From the NCBI RefSeq assembly GCF_003386535.1, contig NZ_QTTN01000022.1, positions 20,777 to 84,776 of the forward strand: a DNA stretch of 64,000 bases. Reading direction: 5' to 3'. A program made the position numbers and the translations under genes. The notes under the pieces were generated by a model. The model had not been told where the DNA came from. It made no database searches and saw only the letters and a program-made list of their open reading frames with translations. Below, piece after piece: positions 54,051 to 63,303 of the stretch (position 1 is its first letter; every line of letters begins with the position of its first letter). This DNA is from Paenibacillus taihuensis (GTDB lineage: Bacteria; Bacillota; Bacilli; Paenibacillales; Paenibacillaceae).

Positions 54051-54084
54051 ATGAGCCGCCTCGGACAAGGCGGCTCATTGTTTT
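54051..54084 (+). terminator. terminator after the TIM-barrel gene
   Basis: ATGAGCCGCCT (54051-54061) pairs with AGGCGGCTCAT (54068-54078), followed by TGTTTT. Confidence 0.75.
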
Positions 54085-54093
54085 ACTTCCACA

Positions 54094-54249
54094 TTAAATT
54101 TTCGGCTCGAAGGTTTTGCAGTCTGTCTCTTCCGAGTTTTTCGCATTCTGACCGCGATTGTTCACAACATAGATCGACGATGCATTGCAGTTATTGCCTG
54201 CTGCCCAATACTTGCAGGAATTTACTTCGCACAGTACGTCTTTTGCCAT
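54094..54249 (-). CDS. DUF1540-domain small cysteine protein, 51 residues
   Basis: ATG at 54249 behind GGAGGTGATC on the minus strand. The product has the DUF1540 spacing of cysteines: VLCEVNSCKYWAAGNNCNA and a late TDCKTF. These small proteins, common in spore-formers, probably bind metal through the four cysteines; no activity is established. The gene is convergent with the TIM-barrel gene and divergent from the CLC gene. Confidence 0.85.
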   Translation of the reverse strand: MAKDVLCEVNSCKYWAAGNNCNASSIYVVNNRGQNAKNSEETDCKTFEPKI

Positions 54250-54389
54250 AGAGATCACCTCCATTCTAATTTAGGATGGACGTTTTGACATGCCTTTTAT
54301 ACTCCATACGAGAAGATTATTGCCGGTGTAAGGTTTGAGCGGCTATGATGGGGATATCATTTCTGTAGAAGGTAAGAGGCGAACATGCG

Positions 54390-55673
54390 ATGCGAACAGT
54401 TGTAAAATGGGTCTTATACGGATTAATTGTCGGAATACTATCGGGCTCTGCTTCAGCGCTGTTTCTGGCAGGGCTTGATTATGTGACGGATGTAAGAGAG
54501 TCGCATAAGTGGTTATTGTTTCTTCTTCCGCTTGGAGGAGCGGCCTTCAGCTATGGGTATATGAAGCGGGGCGGTGCCTCTTCACGGGGCAACAATCTCA
54601 TCGTGGAGCAGATCCGGAAGGATCAGCCAGGTGAGTATGAACGCGTGCCGCTGCGGATGGCGCCATTCATTCTGCTTGGCACTTGGGTGACGCACTTGTT
54701 CGGCGGATCGGCTGGACGGGAAGGAACGGCCGTACAGATGGGCGGCAGTTTGGCAGAGCTCGCGGCGAGGTGGGTGAGAGCGGATGCTGCGGATAGACGG
54801 ATTTTGTTACTATGCGGAATAAGCGGCGGCTTCGGAGCAGTCTTCGGTACGCCGCTTGCCGGCGCTGTGTTCGCACTTGAAGTGGTCACGATGGGAAGGC
54901 GTGTTGCTTACAAAGCGATCATCGCCGTCGTCATTTCGGCTTTTGTCGGTGATTGGCTGACACGGGCATACGGGATCAAGCATCTCGTCTACAGTATGGG
55001 CATTATTCCTACATTCTCGGTCGTGCTTCTGTTGAAAGTAGCTGCGGCAGGGATCGGTTTCGGACTTATGAGCTGGCTATTCGTGATGGGAATCAAATCG
55101 CTGAAGCTGGTCTTCAGCCGATATGTGGCAAATGCGCCTCTTAGAAGCTTCATTGGCGGAGCTGCTGTAATTACACTTGTCTATATTGCCGGAACTCGGA
55201 CGTATCTCGGTCTCAGCCTGCCATTGCTTGTGCAGTCGTTTCATGAACAGCTGCCATCGCTGGATTTTGCATGGAAGACGGTATTTACTGTTATTACGCT
55301 CGGTTCGGGCTTTCTTGGCGGAGAAGTTACGCCGCTCTTCGTCATTGGCGCTACTCTAGGCAATGCGCTCGCGCCTGTGCTGCATCTCAGCGTTCCGTTC
55401 CTCGCCGGGCTTGGCCTTATCGCTGTGTTCGCCGGAGCTTCCAACACACCGCTCGCCTGCATCGTGCTTGGCTATGAGCTGTTCGGCGCTTCCGGCATTG
55501 GCTATATGATTGTTGCTTGTCTCATCAGCTATATGTTCTCCGGCCATGCCGGCATCTATGAGTCGCAGCTGCTCGGCGTGCCGAAGCCGCGCATGTTTCT
55601 GCGTATACCTGGCGCATCGCTGCTGCCTGGTTACGCGAATTCAAAAAAGAAGGGAAGAACCGCTCCTCATTAG
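54390..55673 (+). CDS. CLC-family anion channel/antiporter, atypical GNNLI type
   Basis: A 427-residue CLC with the gating-glutamate motif GSAGREGTAVQMGGSLAE. The usual GSGIP selectivity loop is replaced by RGNNLIVE, with Asn in place of the anion-coordinating serine. That pattern belongs to the branch that includes fluoride/proton antiporters, though assignment of ion needs testing. No cystathionine-beta-synthase domains. ATG 54390 follows AAGGTAAGAGG. It faces a terminator shared with the NlpC/P60 gene. Confidence 0.8.
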   Translation: MRTVVKWVLYGLIVGILSGSASALFLAGLDYVTDVRESHKWLLFLLPLGGAAFSYGYMKRGGASSRGNNLIVEQIRKDQPGEYERVPLRMAPFILLGTWVTHLFGGSAGREGTAVQMGGSLAELAARWVRADAADRRILLLCGISGGFGAVFGTPLAGAVFALEVVTMGRRVAYKAIIAVVISAFVGDWLTRAYGIKHLVYSMGIIPTFSVVLLLKVAAAGIGFGLMSWLFVMGIKSLKLVFSRYVANAPLRSFIGGAAVITLVYIAGTRTYLGLSLPLLVQSFHEQLPSLDFAWKTVFTVITLGSGFLGGEVTPLFVIGATLGNALAPVLHLSVPFLAGLGLIAVFAGASNTPLACIVLGYELFGASGIGYMIVACLISYMFSGHAGIYESQLLGVPKPRMFLRIPGASLLPGYANSKKKGRTAPH

Positions 55674-55696
55674 AGCGATTCCTCCCTTCTTTTTTA
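55644..55696. terminator. bidirectional terminator
   Basis: AAAGAAGGGA with inner CGCTC (left) pairs with GAGCG and TCCCTTCTTT (right) around CTCATTA, between convergent genes. Confidence 0.8.
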
Positions 55697-55719
55697 TAGC
55701 TTTCGCTTGCTTTCAAACA

Positions 55720-56193
55720 CTAGTTGACGCGGCGTGCTGTCGTGTAGTGCGAGCTCCACCAGCTGGAGTTCAGGCTGGAGATGACGACACCTGGCTTGCC
55801 GTACGTGTGCAGGATTTTGCCGTTGCCGATATAGATCGCGACATGGTGAACTGGCTTGTAGAAGAAGACCAAGTCGCCTGGCTTCAAGTTCGAGCGGCTT
55901 ACATACGAACCGACCTTCGATTGGCTGTACGAAGTACGAGGCAGCGTGATGCCGTACTTCTTGTACACATATTTCGTAAACGTGGAACAGTCAAAGACGC
56001 GTGTAGTGCTTGTGGATGCGCCGAATTTATATGGTGTTCCCAAATATTTTTTACCTGTGCTGATGATACCCGATGCTTTCGATGCGGAAGTTGCATGTAC
56101 TGGCGTTGCTTGCAGCGCGACTGTACCGCCCATCAATAAAGAAAAGCTAAGCGTAACGCTCATGAGTAGCTTGCTCATATTTGTCTTTTTCAT
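55720..56193 (-). CDS. secreted NlpC/P60 cell-wall peptidase
   Basis: A 157-residue secreted protein. The signal peptide is about residues 1-34 (basic start, LLMSVTLSFSLLMGG, cleavage near HATSA). The remainder is one NlpC/P60 domain with Cys69 (FDCSTF), His117 (HHVAIYIG) and His129. It cleaves peptidoglycan stem peptides, probably gamma-D-Glu-diamino acid bonds. No LysM or SH3 domains, so it is minimal. The start follows CAGGGGGAAC. Confidence 0.9.
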   Translation of the reverse strand: MKKTNMSKLLMSVTLSFSLLMGGTVALQATPVHATSASKASGIISTGKKYLGTPYKFGASTSTTRVFDCSTFTKYVYKKYGITLPRTSYSQSKVGSYVSRSNLKPGDLVFFYKPVHHVAIYIGNGKILHTYGKPGVVISSLNSSWWSSHYTTARRVN

Positions 56194-56423
56194 AATTGGT
56201 TCCCCCTGTGATGAATGTGATAGGACAAATGACCTAATTGCACTATATCACAAGAAAAATTACCAGCATTTACTGTGTAAGCGGATTCCTAAGCAATAGC
56301 AAGGGTTTCACGCAAAGTATGAGAATTCCATTAGAAAATCTTCATTCATCGCATATTGACAGGCTCTCTCGAATACTATCATGGAATGGGCAATTAGCTT
56401 GTTGAAAAGGGGCGTCTACCGCG

Positions 56424-56957
56424 ATGGTTTACTTCTACTTTGCAAGCATTGCAGGCATAGTCGGCTTGTCCGGTTACTCCATCGTTCGGACGCGGCTGCG
56501 AAGCGCGAAGCTAAGCTGCATGGCAGGCATGATGATCGCAATGACAATTGCGATGATGGCCAGCGTATCCGTGGGCACTATAATAGGAATTCTTTATCCG
56601 CATGATTTGACGTCTCCAACTGTTCTTGCCGTGCTGCTTGGCATCGTTTGCGGATATATGGCGGGTAAGCCGGTAAGCGCAATGGCGGCGCTGGACGGAA
56701 TGCTCGCAGGCATTATGGGAGGCATGATGGGCGCGATGCTCGGGGTAATGCTCGGCAGTCATCCCGAGATGATGGCCGTGTTCATTGATGTCGTTTTTCT
56801 GTTCATTCATGTTGTGCTTCAGCAGCTCATTCGTGAGGAGTCGCGCGGATCGGGGGAAGAAACAGCTGCAAAAGTGAAGGAAAGCGTGTTATTTCACCCT
56901 TATGTATTCGCCTTCGGCATCTTCATCTTGGCAGCGGTGTTTCTGTACCAAATTTAG
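56424..56957 (+). CDS. methionine-rich multi-pass membrane protein, 177 residues
   Basis: About five membrane helices. Two are Gly/Met-rich: SCMAGMMIAMTIAMMASVS and GMLAGIMGGMMGAMLGVMLG; the last helix is at the C-terminus (FGIFILAAVFLY). Methionine clusters and its place upstream of copper genes suggest a metal-related role, but no family is recognised. ATG 56424 follows AAAAGGGGCG. The next genes are a YjcZ-type protein and csoR. Confidence 0.7.
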   Translation: MVYFYFASIAGIVGLSGYSIVRTRLRSAKLSCMAGMMIAMTIAMMASVSVGTIIGILYPHDLTSPTVLAVLLGIVCGYMAGKPVSAMAALDGMLAGIMGGMMGAMLGVMLGSHPEMMAVFIDVVFLFIHVVLQQLIREESRGSGEETAAKVKESVLFHPYVFAFGIFILAAVFLYQI

Positions 56958-57066
56958 TTTAGGCTGTTGTACCCGAAATAGATGTCTCCCGGTCAAACAC
57001 CCAATCCATCAGCCCCTTCTGTACATAGGTTAAAGAGTACTCAATACTCCAGGAGGTGCAATGCTC

Positions 57067-57255
57067 ATGTCCGGTCATGTTGGTGGAGCTTTCACGAGCG
57101 CAGGCTCGATTCTCGTACTGTTTATCCTGCTCGTAATTGTTATCTGCGGTTGCTTCGGCGGTGGCGGTTTAGGCGGATACGGCGGCGGCTATGGCCCTGG
57201 TAATATGCCAGGCAACGTAGCTGGTGTCGCAAGCCCAGGTCCTTACAAATACTAA
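57067..57255 (+). CDS. YjcZ-family small sporulation-type membrane protein
   Basis: A 62-residue protein: MSGHVGG, then a single membrane helix (ILVLFILLVIVICGCF) and a Gly/Tyr/Pro-rich tail (GGGGLGGYGGGYGPG). MSG plus ILVLFILLVIV fits the YjcZ group of short sporulation proteins. Start 57067 fits both family and the site AGGAGGTG; ATG 57061 lies only 4 bases after the site. Confidence 0.75.
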   Translation: MSGHVGGAFTSAGSILVLFILLVIVICGCFGGGGLGGYGGGYGPGNMPGNVAGVASPGPYKY

Positions 57256-57271
57256 TCTTAATAAAGCAAGG

Positions 57272-57319
57272 GAAGGTGCTTCGCGGGTCTAATCGGCCTG
57301 CGAGGCGCCTTTCTTTTTG
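57272..57319 (+). terminator. terminator after the YjcZ-type gene
   Basis: AAGGTGCTTCGC pairs with GCGAGGCGCCTT (about 57273-57284 with 57300-57311), then TCTTTTT. Confidence 0.7.
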
Positions 57320-57328
57320 CTCGGTTGT

Positions 57329-57345
57329 ATACCCCCTGGTGGTAT
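57329..57345 (+). promoter_or_regulatory. CsoR-type operator ahead of csoR
   Basis: ATACCCCCTGGTGGTAT, an inverted repeat of the ATACC-N7-GGTAT kind bound by CsoR, overlapping the expected csoR promoter. Two sister copies lie upstream of copA. Confidence 0.75.
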
Positions 57346-57376
57346 GATATAGTTCGAATAGAAGGAGGTGGCGCGT

Positions 57377-57757
57377 GTGGAAAAGCATGAGGAAACCACC
57401 AAGCTGACAGCGGAGACAGCGGAGAGTGCGGAGTCGGCAGAAGAAGCAGGGAAGTCGTGCGAGGGTCACCAGCATTCGCATCGGAAGAGCGCGCATTCGG
57501 ACGAAGTGAAGAGCAAGCTCATTACGCGGCTTAATCGGATCGAAGGGCAGATCCGCGGGCTGAAAGGGCTAATCGAGAAGGATACGTACTGCGATGATGT
57601 CTTGAATCAGATCGCCGCAGCCCAATCTGCACTGAACAGCGTAGGGAAGCTGCTTCTGGAGCATCATATGAACAGCTGCGTCATTGATCGCATCCAGCAA
57701 GGGGATCATGATGTTGTGAAAGAGCTGCTGGTCACGATGAACAAGCTGATGAAATAA
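57377..57757 (+). CDS. csoR: copper-sensing repressor
   Basis: A 126-residue CsoR-family protein. The Cu(I) ligands appear as Cys72, His97 and Cys101, with the 25/4 spacing of CsoR (DTYCDDVL, EHHMNSCV). KLITRLNRIEGQIRGLKGLIE is the DNA-binding-side helix. The N-terminus carries an extra ~40-residue His/Glu-rich tail (CEGHQHSHRKSAHSDE) that may add metal affinity. GTG 57377 sits 8 bases after AGGAGG; GTG 57368 overlaps that site. It represses copA-copZ until Cu(I) binds. Confidence 0.92.
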   Translation: MEKHEETTKLTAETAESAESAEEAGKSCEGHQHSHRKSAHSDEVKSKLITRLNRIEGQIRGLKGLIEKDTYCDDVLNQIAAAQSALNSVGKLLLEHHMNSCVIDRIQQGDHDVVKELLVTMNKLMK

Positions 57758-57760
57758 AAT

Positions 57761-57806
57761 CCTGCGGTCAAGGAATGGGAACTTACTCCGCAGGGTTATT
57801 TTTTCG
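57761..57806 (+). terminator. terminator between csoR and copA
   Basis: CCTGCGG (57761-57767) pairs with CCGCAGG (57788-57794), then GTTATTTTTT. copA must therefore have its own promoter. Confidence 0.75.
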
Positions 57807-57815
57807 CCTATTGAA

Positions 57816-57868
57816 ATACCCCCATGGGGTATGTTAAGGTGATAATAAGATATACCCCATAGAGGTAT
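57816..57868 (+). promoter_or_regulatory. two CsoR-type operators ahead of copA
   Basis: ATACCCCCATGGGGTAT at 57816-57832 is a perfect palindrome, and ATACCCCATAGAGGTAT at 57852-57868 is a second copy 36 bases on (start to start). They bracket the expected promoter. Confidence 0.8.
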
Positions 57869-57894
57869 ATGAACTGTGCAAAGGATTGAGTGTT

Positions 57895-60159
57895 ATGGCG
57901 ACAACGACTTCGACTTCGACTCAGAAGACGACGCTTCAAATAAGCGGGATGACCTGCGCATCATGCGCAACGCGCATCGAACGCGGGCTGTCACGCATGG
58001 ATGGGGTAACAAGCGCTTCGGTGAATCTAACGATGGAAACCGCAAGCGTAGAATATAACCGGGCCGTTGTTGATGTGGATGCTGTCATCACCAAGGTGGA
58101 GGGGCTCGGATTCCAAGCAGAGGTGAAGCGGGAATCGAAGCCGCCTGCAGAGCTGCGTCAAGCGGAAATCCGCAAGCTGCGATACCGGCTGATCGTATCC
58201 GCCCTGCTGTCACTGCCGCTGCTGCTTGCAATGGCGGGGCACTTCTCCTTCACTGATTTCATACCGCTGCCTGAATGGCTGATGAATCCATGGTTCCAGC
58301 TTGCGCTCGCGACGCCGGTACAATTCTATATCGGCGGACCGTTCTACATAGGAGCGTTCAAAGCAGTACGCGGACGAAGCGCGAATATGGATGTGCTCGT
58401 TGCGATGGGCACGTCAGCCGCGTACTTCTACAGCCTCTATGAAACGGTGGCATCCATCGGCGGTGGCATGCATAGGTTGGAACTGTACTATGAAACAAGC
58501 GCGCTGCTCATCACCTTCCTGCTGCTCGGCAAGCTGCTCGAGGCGCTGGCGAAAGGTCGATCCTCGCGAGCGATCAGCGCACTGATCGGGCTGCAAGCGA
58601 AGACGGCGACTGTGATTCGCGCTGGGGTAGAGCTTGTTGTCCCAGCGGAAACCGTCGTAACGGATGATATTGTGATCGTGAAACCGGGTGAGCGGATTGC
58701 CGTAGACGGAATCGTCACGGAGGGCAGCTCATCCGTGGATGAATCGATGCTGACCGGCGAGAGTATTCCGGTTCATAAGGTCGCAGGCGAACCGGTTATC
58801 GGCGCGACGGTGAACGGCACCGGCACGATGCGCGTTCGGGCGACTAAAGTGGGCAAAGACACGGTGCTCGCGCAGATCATCCGGATCGTGGAAGAGGCGC
58901 AAGGTTCCAAAGCGCCGATTCAGCGAATCGCGGATGTGATCTCGAGCGTGTTCGTGCCGATCGTCATCGGGCTCGCGCTGCTCACGTTTCTCGCGTGGCT
59001 GTTTCTGATCGAGCCGGGCGATTTCGGCAGTGCGCTGCGCACCGCAATCGCCGTGCTTGTCATCGCTTGTCCGTGCGCGCTCGGTCTGGCGACGCCGACC
59101 TCGATTATGGCAGGCTCCGGCAGAGCGGCGGAGCTTGGCATCCTGTTCAAGGGCGGCGAGCATCTCGAACGGGCGCATCGGATCGATGCCGTGCTGCTCG
59201 ACAAGACCGGCACAGTGACGGAAGGGCGGCCGGTGCTCACCGGTTACAAGGTCGAGCCGGGGTTCAGTGCTGGAGATCCGCAAGAGCAAGAGCAGCAGCA
59301 GCAGCAGCAGCTTCTCAGCTGGATCATGACAGCCGAGAGCAGCTCCGAGCATCCGCTTGCCGCCGCCATTGTGAGCGGCTTGGCTGAGCGGGGCATTGCT
59401 CCGGCGGCCGGCGGCGCGCAGCAGTTCCGCGCGGTGCCGGGCTTCGGCATCGAGGCGGTTGTCGATGGCCGCAAGGTCGTCATCGGCACACGCCGTTACC
59501 TTGCCTCGCATGAAGCCTGGGCACCCGCGTCGGCGCTTGCGGACGCGGCGCAGCTGGAACAGGGCGGCCAGACCGTCGTGCTGGCCGCTGTCGACGGCGT
59601 CTACGCTGCGAGATTGGCGGTCGCCGATACGGTGAAGCCGACGTCGCGAGCTGCAGTTGCTGCGCTTCGGCAGCTTGGCCTGCAGGTGATGCTCATCACC
59701 GGCGACAATGCCGCTACGGCGCATGCGATTGCGAAACAAGCAGGGATTGATCAAGTACTTGCCGAAGTGTTACCTGAAGGCAAGGCGGATCAAGTAAAAG
59801 CGCTGCAGCAGCAAGGTCTTAAAGTCGCCATGGTCGGTGATGGCATTAACGACGCACCAGCACTCGCGACAGCGGATGTTGGGATGGCTATGGGCACAGG
59901 CACTGATGTGGCGATGGAAGCAGCGGATATTACGCTTATGCGCGGCGACCTGAGCAGCATTCCAGATGCGATTGCCATCAGCCGCAAGACGATGGTGAAC
60001 ATAAAACAGAATTTGTTCTGGGCGCTGGCCTATAACGCAATTGGTATCCCCATTGCTGCAGCTGGTTTGCTCGCGCCGTGGGTAGCTGGCGCCGCGATGG
60101 CGCTAAGCTCCGTATCGGTTGTACTGAGCTCGCTAAGGCTGCAGCGGTTTCATCGATAA
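57895..60159 (+). CDS. copA: Cu(I)-exporting P1B-type ATPase
   Basis: A 754-residue copper pump. One N-terminal HMA domain with GMTCASC (Cys21, Cys24), eight membrane helices with CPC at 392-394, catalytic Asp436 in DKTGT, SSEHPLA, TGDN and [10 protein letters not shown]. It exports Cu(I) using ATP. The nucleotide-binding domain has an unusual Gln-rich insert (Q463-Q472, six Gln in a row encoded by CAG). ATG 57895 follows AAAGGA. CopZ follows after 26 bases. Confidence 0.94.
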   Translation: MATTTSTSTQKTTLQISGMTCASCATRIERGLSRMDGVTSASVNLTMETASVEYNRAVVDVDAVITKVEGLGFQAEVKRESKPPAELRQAEIRKLRYRLIVSALLSLPLLLAMAGHFSFTDFIPLPEWLMNPWFQLALATPVQFYIGGPFYIGAFKAVRGRSANMDVLVAMGTSAAYFYSLYETVASIGGGMHRLELYYETSALLITFLLLGKLLEALAKGRSSRAISALIGLQAKTATVIRAGVELVVPAETVVTDDIVIVKPGERIAVDGIVTEGSSSVDESMLTGESIPVHKVAGEPVIGATVNGTGTMRVRATKVGKDTVLAQIIRIVEEAQGSKAPIQRIADVISSVFVPIVIGLALLTFLAWLFLIEPGDFGSALRTAIAVLVIACPCALGLATPTSIMAGSGRAAELGILFKGGEHLERAHRIDAVLLDKTGTVTEGRPVLTGYKVEPGFSAGDPQEQEQQQQQQLLSWIMTAESSSEHPLAAAIVSGLAERGIAPAAGGAQQFRAVPGFGIEAVVDGRKVVIGTRRYLASHEAWAPASALADAAQLEQGGQTVVLAAVDGVYAARLAVADTVKPTSRAAVAALRQLGLQVMLITGDNAATAHAIAKQAGIDQVLAEVLPEGKADQVKALQQQGLKVAMVGDGINDAPALATADVGMAMGTGTDVAMEAADITLMRGDLSSIPDAIAISRKTMVNIKQNLFWALAYNAIGIPIAAAGLLAPWVAGAAMALSSVSVVLSSLRLQRFHR

Positions 60160-60185
60160 ATTTTTGAAATAAGGAGAGGTTACTC

Positions 60186-60383
60186 ATGACAAGTACGATT
60201 CAAGTGAAGGGCATGTCCTGCCAGCACTGTGTAAACAGTATTGAAGGTGCGCTGAAGAAGAAAGGCGTATCGGCTAAGGTTGATCTTCCGGCTGGCCGCG
60301 TGACGGTCGATTTCGAGGAGAACAAGATTTCGATGACGCAAATTAAAGAGACGATTGAAGATCAAGGCTTCGACGTCGTATAA
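60186..60383 (+). CDS. copZ: copper chaperone
   Basis: A 65-residue HMA-fold chaperone with the Cu(I) site MSCQHC (Cys12, Cys15). It passes Cu(I) to CopA and to CsoR. Standard length. The start follows AAGGAGAGG. It ends the copA operon before a terminator. Confidence 0.93.
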   Translation: MTSTIQVKGMSCQHCVNSIEGALKKKGVSAKVDLPAGRVTVDFEENKISMTQIKETIEDQGFDVV

Positions 60384-60457
60384 CTACCGTGCCGATGGGC
60401 AAGCGGCAATAGAGCTTGCTTATGCACATGCGCATGCACTTGCATCAGGTAAATGCA

Positions 60458-60486
60458 GGCTAATCCTAAGTGGGGTTAGCCTTTTT
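60458..60486 (+). terminator. terminator of copA-copZ
   Basis: GGCTAA (60458-60463) pairs with TTAGCC (60476-60481), followed by TTTTT. Confidence 0.75.
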
Positions 60487-60542
60487 CATGCCAAATATGC
60501 TATTATGAAAGCTTCATCATTGCAATTGGAGGCTTATTTTAC

Positions 60543-62477
60543 GTGAATCCATATCCGTTTGATTTTGACCCGAAGGAGTCGTTCGTCCAGCAAGCCAGTG
60601 ATTGGATTGCGGACGTTTTCTATGAGCGACTGCCGGAGGCAGGCTTTGAGCTTCGAGATGAACAGATTTATATGGCATTTCAGCTGGAACGTGCTTATAA
60701 CGAGAAGAAAACGATTTTTGCAGAAGCGGGCGTCGGAACTGGCAAGACGTTCGTTTATTTGCTTTATGCCATTAACTATGCCAGATATACACGCAAACCG
60801 GCGATTATCGCCTGTGCTGATGAGTCGCTGATTGAGCAGCTCGTGAAGCCGGAGGGGGATATCGCGAAGCTTGCGCAGCACCTCGGTCTTACAATCGACG
60901 CAAGGCTCGGCAAATCGATGAACCAGTACATCTGCTTGAACAAGCTGGATGAAGCGCGCGCTGGCTTCGAGGATATGGAGCTGTACGAGGATATGTACAA
61001 GTCGCTCCCTGACTTCGTGAACAATCCGGGTACGATGAAAGCCTTCTATCCGTACGGTAATCGGAAGGATTACGCGCATTTGACGGACGAGCAGTGGGAA
61101 GGAGCTGCTTGGGATGTGTTTCAGGATTGTCTCGTGTGCAACCGTCGTCACCGCTGCGGACAGACGCTCTCTCGCGAGCATTATCGCAAGGCGGCGGACA
61201 TCATCATCTGCTCGCATGATTTCTATATGGAGCATGTATGGACGTACGAAGCGAGGAAGCGGGAAGGACAGATGCCGCTCCTACCGGAGCACAGCTCTGT
61301 CGTATTCGACGAAGGCCACTTGCTGGAGACGGCAGCGCAGAAGGCGCTTACGTACAAGCTGAAGCACCATGTGTTTGAATCGATCATTACCCGTCTGCTG
61401 CAGGGCGAAATCCGCGAGGAGCTTGCAGTTACGATTGATCAAGCGATTGAACAAAGCGAGTACTTGTTCCAATTGCTAGCTGAGAGCAGCCGTGCTGTTG
61501 CGGCGTCTCATCGCAAAGAGGTCGTGATGTCGGACGAGCTTCTGCGTGAAGTGAACAAGTTCGGCGCTGTTCTTAGCGCGATTGAGGAAGAGCTGGTCTT
61601 CGAGAGCGGCATGTTCACGATTGAGCCATATCAGCTCACGATCGTGGAGGAGCATATCGAGATGCTTCAGCTTGCGCTTAATCTGTTCAAGCAGCCGCGC
61701 GGCTTGATTTCGTGGGTGGAGGAAGACCACGAGGGCATCACGCTCGTCATTATGCCGAAGCTCGTGAAGGAAATCCTGAGTGAGCGGGTATTCTCCAAAA
61801 ATATGCCGATCGTCTTCTCGTCTGCAACGTTGTCGGTTGGCGGTTCGTTCAATTTCATTGCGGATAGTCTCGGCGTTCAGGACGCACTCTCCTTCTCCGT
61901 TGCTTCGCCTTATGATTATGAGCAGCAGATGGAGGCTTCTTTTGCCATCACGGAAGAATTGGCTCTGAAGCACAAGCTGACCTTGGAGAGACTGCAGAAG
62001 TCAGAGGGACGAGCGCTAATATTGTTCAATTCGAAGGAAGAGCTGCAGCAGTTCAAAACCGATACAGCCGGAATCTCGGGCTACAGCCAGTATCGCTTCT
62101 TGTTCGAAGGGACGTCGGAAATTAGCCATCTCATCTCCGCATTCCAAAATGACGAGCCTAGCGTGCTATGCGCCGTTACGCTGTGGGAAGGTCTCGATAT
62201 TCCGGGTCCATCGCTGTCGCAGGTCATTATGTGGTCGCTGCCGTTCCCGCCGAACGATCCTGTATTTGCTGCGAAGCGCAGAGATGCCGAGCATCCTTTT
62301 GCAGCCGTAGATATGCCTTATATGCTGCTTCGTTTGAAGCAAGGTCTGGGGCGGTTGATCCGCGGACGCGAGGATGCGGGCATGATTACGATCTATGGCA
62401 AGGAACTGGATGACCAGCAAGTGATGGAGCGGGTGAAGGGTATTATGCCGGATGGTGTCGAGCTGCATCGGTTGTAA
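60543..62477 (+). CDS. DinG/XPD-family iron-sulfur DNA helicase
   Basis: A 644-residue superfamily 2 helicase. Walker A GVGTGKT at 63-69, DEGH box starting at Asp256, and the cysteine set (YICLNK; DCLVCNRRHRCGQT) that holds a [4Fe-4S] cluster in XPD/DinG helicases, then late motifs LWEGLDIPGPSLSQV and GLGRLIRGRED. Many Firmicute DinG proteins carry an N-terminal exonuclease; this one does not and resembles YoaA-type. GTG 60543 follows TTGGAGG. No SOS box is visible upstream. Confidence 0.85.
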   Translation: MNPYPFDFDPKESFVQQASDWIADVFYERLPEAGFELRDEQIYMAFQLERAYNEKKTIFAEAGVGTGKTFVYLLYAINYARYTRKPAIIACADESLIEQLVKPEGDIAKLAQHLGLTIDARLGKSMNQYICLNKLDEARAGFEDMELYEDMYKSLPDFVNNPGTMKAFYPYGNRKDYAHLTDEQWEGAAWDVFQDCLVCNRRHRCGQTLSREHYRKAADIIICSHDFYMEHVWTYEARKREGQMPLLPEHSSVVFDEGHLLETAAQKALTYKLKHHVFESIITRLLQGEIREELAVTIDQAIEQSEYLFQLLAESSRAVAASHRKEVVMSDELLREVNKFGAVLSAIEEELVFESGMFTIEPYQLTIVEEHIEMLQLALNLFKQPRGLISWVEEDHEGITLVIMPKLVKEILSERVFSKNMPIVFSSATLSVGGSFNFIADSLGVQDALSFSVASPYDYEQQMEASFAITEELALKHKLTLERLQKSEGRALILFNSKEELQQFKTDTAGISGYSQYRFLFEGTSEISHLISAFQNDEPSVLCAVTLWEGLDIPGPSLSQVIMWSLPFPPNDPVFAAKRRDAEHPFAAVDMPYMLLRLKQGLGRLIRGREDAGMITIYGKELDDQQVMERVKGIMPDGVELHRL

Positions 62478-62577
62478 GGTTACGGCGTCAGCCATAGCCT
62501 TCCAGAATTGACATCTAATATTGCGGACTCTACAATTTGAAATAGAATAGGCTTAATAGAGAAGGATGGGAAGAACG

Positions 62578-63303
62578 ATGACGCAACCGATGAAGAAATC
62601 TGCCTACAAAAGCCAGCGTAAAGCTGAGCAGGAGCGACTTGAGAAGCAGCGGAAGCTGATGCGCAAGCTGATCCTGGCGACTGGCATTATCGTTGTATTA
62701 GGTATTATTGCCGCTATTATTTTCACGCCTAAGTCTGACCCGACTAATTTTGCTTACGACACGCTGCCTGTTCTTGGCCAGAAGGATGCACCTGTCAAAA
62801 TCGTTGAATTCGGCGATTATAAATGCCCGTCCTGCCAATATTTCAGCCAGAATGTGAAACCGCAGCTTGAGAAGGAATACATTGACACCGGCAAGGTGTC
62901 GCTCTACTTCATGAACTTCCCTTTCATCGGCGAAGACTCGCAGACCGCGGCGCTTGCTGCACAATCGGTATTCCATCAGAACAACGAAGCTTTCTGGAAA
63001 TACTACGATCTCTTGTACAAGAATCAGCAGGACGAGCACACCGTATGGGCGACTCCGGACTTCCTCGTGAAGCTGGCGAAGGACAACGCGCTGCCGGTTG
63101 ATTACGACAAGCTGCAGTCGGATATCGCTAATGCGACGTATGAGAAGGAAGTTAATTCTCACGCTTCGACTGCGAGAGCGGCGAAGGTACAGTCGACGCC
63201 GACGCTGTTCATAAACGGCAAAGAATTTACAGGTGAATTCTCCGACTACGCTGGAATCAAGAAGGCGATTGACGACGCCCTTGCGGCAGGTACATCCAAA
63301 TGA
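62578..63303 (+). CDS. bdbD: DsbA-family thiol-disulfide oxidoreductase
   Basis: A 241-residue BdbD-like protein. An N-terminal basic stretch and a membrane anchor (LILATGIIVVLGIIAAIIF) lead to an external thioredoxin-fold domain with CPSC (Cys83, Cys86) in FGDYKCPSCQYF and the cis-Pro in QSTPTLFING. It introduces disulfides into exported proteins. ATG 62578 follows GAAGGATGGG. It overlaps bdbC by 4 bases. Confidence 0.9.
   Translation: MTQPMKKSAYKSQRKAEQERLEKQRKLMRKLILATGIIVVLGIIAAIIFTPKSDPTNFAYDTLPVLGQKDAPVKIVEFGDYKCPSCQYFSQNVKPQLEKEYIDTGKVSLYFMNFPFIGEDSQTAALAAQSVFHQNNEAFWKYYDLLYKNQQDEHTVWATPDFLVKLAKDNALPVDYDKLQSDIANATYEKEVNSHASTARAAKVQSTPTLFINGKEFTGEFSDYAGIKKAIDDALAAGTSK

Noticed and set aside
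54250..54389. Fluoride (crcB) riboswitch ahead of the CLC gene
   Set aside because: The GGNGATGG...CCNCC aptamer core is not present; only a TTGACA with poor -10 is seen.
56960..57060. Additional small gene between the Met-rich protein and the YjcZ-type gene
   Set aside because: No ORF with a ribosome site; only a possible promoter region.
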